This document shows positions 12,820-16,877 of a stretch of DNA of 16,877 nt, one piece after another. The DNA is from RYN-433 sp036558265 (lineage in GTDB: Bacteria; Planctomycetota; Phycisphaerae; Tepidisphaerales; Tepidisphaeraceae): assembly GCA_036558265.1 (NCBI GenBank), contig DATBFY010000178.1, positions 1 to 16,877 of the forward strand, given 5' to 3'. The notes beneath the pieces were generated by a model that made no database searches, had not been told where the DNA came from, and saw only the letters and a list, made by a program, of their open reading frames with translations. Within the stretch, counting starts at the first letter, position 1; each line of letters starts with the position of its first letter. The position numbers and the translations under genes are program-made.

Positions 12820-14595
12820 ATGTCCACCTGGCGCTTCACCTTTGTGATCCTGCTTTCCTGTCTGATGCTTGCCCCATGGAGTCGGGCCAAGCCGCCGGAG
12901 CCGCCGGAGATCCTGGTGCCGCAGGCGACGCTGGAGAAGCTCTACGCCGCGGAGATCCCGGGGTACAAGGCAGATGATTACGCCAAGCTGTACGACGCCC
13001 ACGTCTGGCTGGAGAAATTCTTCCGTACCGATTCGGCCGAGGATCGAAAGGCGATCGAGAAGATCCTCAACGCAAGCGGCATCCCGGTGGCGACGCTGGG
13101 CCGGATGTGCCGAATCCAACTCGGCTGGCCCGCCCTGCCACCCGGGCCGGCGTACGTAAACGAGCGGATCGGGCCGCACGATGTGCAGTATTTCCTCGGC
13201 GTGCCCGCCAACTACGACCGCAGTAAATCCTGGCCCCTGGTGATCCGCCTGCCGGCGCTGGGAGCGATCATGACGGACCCGGCCAACCCGCCGAAGGCGG
13301 ACGAGGTGGTCAAGCTCTACGCGCAGTGGACCGCTGAAGAGCTCAAGCAGCACCCCGACGCGGTCGTGGTCATGCCGTTGTTGAACTTCGACGAACTGTA
13401 TGGCCCGTCGTATCGGGGGATGGACTCGGTGATCAACGCGATGCGCCACGTGGTCAGCCGGGTGAACATCGACGCCACGCGCGTGGACATGGTCGGCCAG
13501 GGGATGGCGGCCCACGCCGTCTGGAACCTGGCGCTGCACTTCCCGACCTACTTCGCGGCGATCAACCCGATGGCCGGCGCCGCCAGCGCCGACTGGCAGC
13601 GGCTTCGGCTTTTGAACCTGCGAAACACGCTGCCGGTCGTCTGGGCCGATACGACCGACAAGGTGATCAACTCCAACCAGTCCGGCGCGCTGGTGAGCAT
13701 CCTGAAGAACTTCAAGTACGAGGTGATCTTCGAGCAGACGCGGAACCTGGGCCATATCCCCTCGCCCGAGATCGCGGAGAAATGCTACCGCGAGATGCGG
13801 GCGCGGGCGCGTCCCCTCTACCCGCAGCAGGCGAACCTGCGATCCAACCGCCCGGATCCGACGTTCAACCGCGTGGACTGGATGCAGGTGTATCAGCCCG
13901 TGAACGCGGGGAAGGAGCATTCGTACCTGCTCCGCAAAGGAAGCGGAAAGCTGATCGTCAGCGACAACGCCCACTCGATCCAGGCCGCGTTCACCACGCC
14001 CAACAAGATCGAAGCCAAGAGCGACAACGTCGCGACGCTGCGGGTTTACCTGAACGACCAGATGGTGGATCTGAAGAAACCCGTCACCGTGATCGTGAAC
14101 GGCAAGACCCGCTTTGAAGGGATGGTCAACCAGAGCCTGTCGGAGATGCTCAATGACCAGCTCTTCTTAGGCCGGGGGTGGCGATACTTCACCAGCGTGG
14201 TAGACCTGGACCTGACGGAGTCGCCGGCGGGCACCAAGCCCGCGACGACGAAGCGCACCATCCCGGCGACCGGGGCCGCGGTGCTGTACTTCACCACCGA
14301 TGAGGGCAAAACCTGGTTCGCGCTCGAATCGTCCAACCGACCGCCCTTCGTGCACGACGGAAAGCCGGCGGTGCGGGCGCACGTCTTCTCCTGTGACGGC
14401 GGCAAGACGATGTTCGTCGGCTACATGAGCAAGTTCAGCCCGGTCGTGGAGGGTCCGCTGGTGAAGCGTCCCGGCGGGACGAGGTGGAGCCCGGTGGGCA
14501 CCGGGGCCGCCGATCTGGTGATGGACGTTCATTGCCCGGATGGGACGCCCGCCCCGGGGAAAACGCCGGTCGAAATCTTCCCGCCTTCGAAGTAA
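12820..14595 (+). CDS. Exported alpha/beta-hydrolase-like protein lacking the catalytic serine
   Basis: The product is 591 aa with a signal peptide (about residues 1-23, ending SRAKPP). The middle, about residues 110-340, looks like the esterase/PHB-depolymerase-type alpha/beta hydrolase seen in many planctomycete secreted esterases. The strand-elbow-helix reads RVDMVGQGMAAHAVWNLA, followed by FPTYFAAINPMAGA. In active relatives the elbow is GxSxGG with a nucleophilic serine; here it is GQGMAA, so the serine position is Gly228. A plausible acid (Asp280 in TTDKV) and histidine (His312 in NLGHIP) remain. The C-terminal 250 residues are not recognised; they contain two DEGKTW/DGGKTM stretches like BNR or sialidase Asp-box repeats and may form a beta-sandwich or binding domain. 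Catalysis by the classical triad is therefore doubtful; a binding or structural role is an inference. It heads a run of three plus-strand genes. Confidence 0.75.
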   Translation: MSTWRFTFVILLSCLMLAPWSRAKPPEPPEILVPQATLEKLYAAEIPGYKADDYAKLYDAHVWLEKFFRTDSAEDRKAIEKILNASGIPVATLGRMCRIQLGWPALPPGPAYVNERIGPHDVQYFLGVPANYDRSKSWPLVIRLPALGAIMTDPANPPKADEVVKLYAQWTAEELKQHPDAVVVMPLLNFDELYGPSYRGMDSVINAMRHVVSRVNIDATRVDMVGQGMAAHAVWNLALHFPTYFAAINPMAGAASADWQRLRLLNLRNTLPVVWADTTDKVINSNQSGALVSILKNFKYEVIFEQTRNLGHIPSPEIAEKCYREMRARARPLYPQQANLRSNRPDPTFNRVDWMQVYQPVNAGKEHSYLLRKGSGKLIVSDNAHSIQAAFTTPNKIEAKSDNVATLRVYLNDQMVDLKKPVTVIVNGKTRFEGMVNQSLSEMLNDQLFLGRGWRYFTSVVDLDLTESPAGTKPATTKRTIPATGAAVLYFTTDEGKTWFALESSNRPPFVHDGKPAVRAHVFSCDGGKTMFVGYMSKFSPVVEGPLVKRPGGTRWSPVGTGAADLVMDVHCPDGTPAPGKTPVEIFPPSK

Positions 14596-14614
14596 GAATA
14601 AGCGCACGACACAC

Positions 14615-14621
14615 AAAGGAG
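14615..14621 (+). promoter_or_regulatory. Shine-Dalgarno site of the small exported protein
   Basis: AAAGGAG lies 6 nt before ATG 14628 and selects it over in-frame starts inside the upstream gene. Confidence 0.65.
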
Positions 14622-14627
14622 ATCGCG

Positions 14628-15161
14628 ATGAACCGCCGGCACGTCTCTCTTTTCCTACTGGCTACCGTCTACTGTCTTCCGTCTCCTCTCCTCTTCGCCC
14701 AGCAGCCCACGACCAAACCTGCCGCAACGACCACCCCAAGCCGCGATGACCTCGAAAAGGCCTTCGCGGCCAAGATGACCAACGTCGTGATGACCGGCCG
14801 GTACACGGTGGGCGACAAGATCGCCGCCAAACCCGACAAGTACACGATCGTTTCCGTCCGCAAGCTGCTTGGGGACAGTTGGCTGTTCCAGGCTCGCGTT
14901 CAGTTCGGCGACAAGGACGTCACCATCCCCATGATCATCCCGATCCAGTGGGCGGGTGACACGCCTGTGATCAGCGTGACGAACCTGGGGTTCCCGGGCC
15001 TGGGCACCTACACCGCGCGGGTGGTGATCTACGGCGACCGCTACGCGGGCACGTGGCAGGCGGACGGCGCCAACCCACACGGCGGACAGCTCTGGGGCCG
15101 GATCGAAAAAGCATCGGCCACCCGACCGGCGGGCGCGACCCAGCCGGCGATCAAGAAGTGA
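14628..15161 (+). CDS. Small exported protein of unknown function
   Basis: The product is 177 aa. The N-terminus MNRRHVSLFLLATVYCLPSP ends in LLFAQQ, a standard signal peptide; no lipobox is evident, although a cysteine occurs inside the hydrophobic core. A T/P/A-rich spacer follows (about 26-40), then a compact beta-rich domain, about 41-165, with KYTIVSVRKLLGDSWLFQAR and VISVTNLGFPGLGTYTARV as its most distinctive stretches, and a second T/A/P-rich tail. I recall similar proteins from other planctomycetes annotated only as hypothetical. No catalytic motif stands out. It starts 32 nt after the hydrolase-like gene and stops 6 nt before the DUF3891 gene, so all three are probably co-transcribed. 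Confidence 0.8.
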   Translation: MNRRHVSLFLLATVYCLPSPLLFAQQPTTKPAATTTPSRDDLEKAFAAKMTNVVMTGRYTVGDKIAAKPDKYTIVSVRKLLGDSWLFQARVQFGDKDVTIPMIIPIQWAGDTPVISVTNLGFPGLGTYTARVVIYGDRYAGTWQADGANPHGGQLWGRIEKASATRPAGATQPAIKK

Positions 15162-15167
15162 GCCGTC

Positions 15168-15986
15168 ATGATCCGTCGAGACGCCGGCACGCACTTCCTG
15201 CTGATCACGCAGCACGATCACGCCCTGTTCTCGGGTGAGCTGGCCCGGCGGCTGGGGAACGCGTGCTTCGCCGCCCCGTCGCCGTACGAGATTACGGTGG
15301 AGGGGATCGCCCATCACGACTGCGGATGGCCGCTGCACGATGACAACCCAACGTTGAACACGAACGGCCTGCCGCTTCACGTCTTCGAGGCGCCGGCGGC
15401 GCTGGCGGTGCAGGTTTGGGGGGCGTCGGTCGCCCGGGCGATGAACCTGGGGGATTACCAGGGCCTGTTGGTGAGCCTGCACGTGCTCGGATTGTCCGGC
15501 TGGGCGATGCAGCACATGACCAGTCCCTCGCGGCAGGACCTGTTTGATCTGAACAAGTTCCAGCACCGGCAGGTGGAGATCCAGGAGGATTTGCGCAAGC
15601 GCCTCGGCATGCGCACCGACCTGCCGCTCAGGTTCGGTTTGGCGCAACTGGACACGTCGGAGACGGACGATCAGCTCCTCTACAACTTCCGACTCCTGAC
15701 CGCGATGGATCGGGTGAGCCTGGCGCTGTGCTGCGGGACGAACCTGTTCCCGGCGATGGCGGACGTCCATCCGCGGCCGGGCCAGCCGCCGGTCAAGGTC
15801 GACGTCGGCATGTCCGATCCGGCGACGATGACGCTCGACCCCTGGCCGTTCGACCAGCCTTCGATTTCCGTTGAAGTGCCGGCGCGTCGCGTCCGCAAGG
15901 AACCGTTCGGCTCGGTCGAGGAATTCCAAAAAATCTACCGGTCCGCGGCGGTCGAGCCGCTGGTGCTCACCGTCCGATGCGCGTGA
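15168..15986 (+). CDS. DUF3891 family protein
   Basis: The product is 272 aa with no signal peptide or membrane segment. It matches the DUF3891 family (PF13030), which has no assigned function. Conserved-looking polar positions are H16-D17-H18 in TQHDHALFSG, H49-H50-D51 in GIAHHDCGW, a histidine in SLHVLGLSG and an aspartate in AMDRVSLALC. This H...HD...H...D order in a mostly helical protein recalls the metal-ligand layout of HD-domain phosphohydrolases; that is my inference, not an established assignment. The start at ATG 15168 follows the previous stop by 6 nt and has no clear Shine-Dalgarno sequence, so translation may depend on the upstream gene. Confidence 0.82.
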   Translation: MIRRDAGTHFLLITQHDHALFSGELARRLGNACFAAPSPYEITVEGIAHHDCGWPLHDDNPTLNTNGLPLHVFEAPAALAVQVWGASVARAMNLGDYQGLLVSLHVLGLSGWAMQHMTSPSRQDLFDLNKFQHRQVEIQEDLRKRLGMRTDLPLRFGLAQLDTSETDDQLLYNFRLLTAMDRVSLALCCGTNLFPAMADVHPRPGQPPVKVDVGMSDPATMTLDPWPFDQPSISVEVPARRVRKEPFGSVEEFQKIYRSAAVEPLVLTVRCA

Positions 15987-16144
15987 TCCGGTCCCCTCGC
16001 GCGGACGCGACCTTGGGTGTTCATCTTCGCAATGGCGCAACGCGTCTGGGAGAGGGATAGGATGAGGGCAAGATCGGAGGGCAGTGTGCGCACAACCACC
16101 CTCACCCCCGCGCTCTTCAACTGCGGAGAGAGGACTCCCATAAC

Positions 16145-16161
16145 GTTCGGCACAGCCGAAC
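16145..16161 (-). terminator. Hairpin immediately after the PPK2 stop codon
   Basis: GTTCGGC (16145-16151) and GCCGAAC (16155-16161) form a perfect 7-bp stem with a 3-nt loop, directly abutting the minus-strand TAG (16164-16162). No T-run follows on the minus strand, so it may be an mRNA 3'-end stabiliser or a weak terminator. Confidence 0.45.
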
Positions 16162-16877
16162 CTACTTGATCTTGTACTTCTCGATGTCCTCCACCGGCCT
16201 GGGGAATTCCAGGGGCAGTTGCTTCATGCGCCGGACGATGATGTCGGAGATCGCCCAGTTGCGGAACCACTTCCTGTTCGAGGGAATCACGTACCAGGGG
16301 GCGTCCTGCGTCGAGCAATTCTCCAGGGCGTCCTGGAAGGCGGCCATGTAGTCGTCCCAGCGCTGGCGCTCCTCGAGGTCGCCGGGGTTGAACTTCCAGT
16401 TCTTCTTCGGGTCGTCGATGCGCGCCTGCAGTCGATCCTTCTGCTCGTCCTTGGAAATGTGCAGGTAGAATTTAAGGATCGCCGTGTTCTCGTCCGCCAG
16501 CATCCCCTCGAACTCGTTGATCTGCTCGTAGCGCGCGCTCCACACCTTCTTCGGGACGATCTCCTTGACGCGCTCGACCAGCACCGCTTCGTAGTGCGAG
16601 CGGTTGAAGATCCCGATCATCCCCTTGTGTGGAACCGCCTGGTGGTAGCGCCACAGGTAGTCGTGAGCGAGCTCGAGGTGACTGGGCACCTTGAAGCTGG
16701 TGACCGAACACCCCTGCGGGTTGACGCCGGAAAAGATATGCTCGATCGCGCCGTCCTTGCCGCCGGCGTCCATGGCCTGGAAGACGATCAGGAGCGCGAA
16801 CTTCGACTGGGCGTAGAGGACTTCCTGGAGCTGGTCCAGTTTTTTCAGGTTGTCTTCGACGTCCGGCTGGGCGTGCT
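16162..16877 (-). CDS. ppk2: Polyphosphate kinase 2 family protein (N-terminus beyond the window)
   Basis: The frame is open from the right edge to TAG at 16162 and gives 237 residues; roughly 30-50 N-terminal residues should lie outside. PPK2 enzymes move phosphate between inorganic polyphosphate and nucleotides in the cytoplasm. The Walker A loop reads FQAMDAGGKDG, then GVNPQGCSVTSFKVPS, the Walker B-like GIFNRSHYE and, further on, FYLHISKDEQKDRLQARIDDP with a basic lid and KKNWKFNPGDLEER. The NPQGCxVTSFKxPS string is typical of the 'polyphosphate:nucleotide phosphotransferase' group (class III), members of which can phosphorylate both AMP and ADP. The second residue of the loop is Gly where Ala is common (DAGGKDG against DAAGKDG), which should not affect function. 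ATG 16773 inside Walker A is not the real start. It is convergent with the DUF3891 gene. Confidence 0.94.
   Translation of the reverse strand, partial: HAQPDVEDNLKKLDQLQEVLYAQSKFALLIVFQAMDAGGKDGAIEHIFSGVNPQGCSVTSFKVPSHLELAHDYLWRYHQAVPHKGMIGIFNRSHYEAVLVERVKEIVPKKVWSARYEQINEFEGMLADENTAILKFYLHISKDEQKDRLQARIDDPKKNWKFNPGDLEERQRWDDYMAAFQDALENCSTQDAPWYVIPSNRKWFRNWAISDIIVRRMKQLPLEFPRPVEDIEKYKIK

Noticed and set aside
12718..13974. Upstream extension of the sugar dehydrogenase frame on the minus strand
   Set aside because: It runs antisense to the hydrolase-like gene, while a signal peptide and a GGAG site mark ATG 12717 as the true start.
1..16877. Defence island, biosynthetic cluster, prophage, CRISPR array or RNA genes
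   Set aside because: None of the genes belong to such systems. The condensation-like protein has no NRPS partners, there are no spaced repeats of CRISPR type, and I could not recognise a tRNA or rRNA by eye.

Overview
The window reads as chromosomal DNA from a GC-rich member of the Planctomycetota, most likely class Phycisphaerae. The best evidence is the LEPRQLL motif at the N-terminus of a large secreted protein (the LEPR-XLL signature, common in this phylum) together with a C-terminal dockerin. Many start codons also lack a Shine-Dalgarno sequence. The genes are mostly housekeeping and envelope functions. I see no phage, integrase, transposase, CRISPR, toxin-antitoxin or defence genes, and no RNA gene.

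Layout. Positions 1-2724 (minus) hold a two-gene unit: a modular exported metallophosphoesterase (448-2724), whose stop codon overlaps the start of a YkgJ-type cysteine-cluster protein that runs off the left edge (1-451; it has no stop inside the window). A divergent promoter region (2725-2870) separates it from a signal peptidase I gene (2871-3581, plus), which ends in a clear hairpin terminator. Next come pyruvate carboxylase (3753-7244) and a biotin-protein ligase (7284-8186), which are substrate and modifying enzyme. They are separated by a short palindromic repeat that intrudes on the ligase's 5' end. The ligase overlaps an ICMT-like membrane methyltransferase (8183-8848). A separate promoter precedes a condensation/acyltransferase-fold protein (8944-10269). 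Two tandem cyclophilins follow (10315-10896 exported, 10947-11435 apparently cytoplasmic). Convergent to them is a secreted PQQ-dependent sugar dehydrogenase-like protein (11458-12717, minus).

The right part starts with a divergent, operon-like trio on plus: an exported alpha/beta-hydrolase-like protein that lacks the nucleophilic serine (12820-14595), a small exported protein of unknown function (14628-15161) and a DUF3891 protein (15168-15986). A convergent polyphosphate kinase 2 (16162-16877, minus) has its N-terminus beyond the right edge.

How they connect: the firm functional link is pyruvate carboxylase with biotin ligase, for anaplerotic oxaloacetate synthesis. Signal peptidase, the exported cyclophilin and several signal-peptide proteins reflect secretion, but nothing shows they form one system. 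The most interesting items are the apparently inactivated hydrolase, the identical 12-nt spacing between a TACAAT box and the start codon at two genes without Shine-Dalgarno sequences, the stop/start-overlapped phosphoesterase/YkgJ pair, and the repeat at the 5' end of the biotin ligase gene. I did not find convincing evidence of a new multi-gene system.
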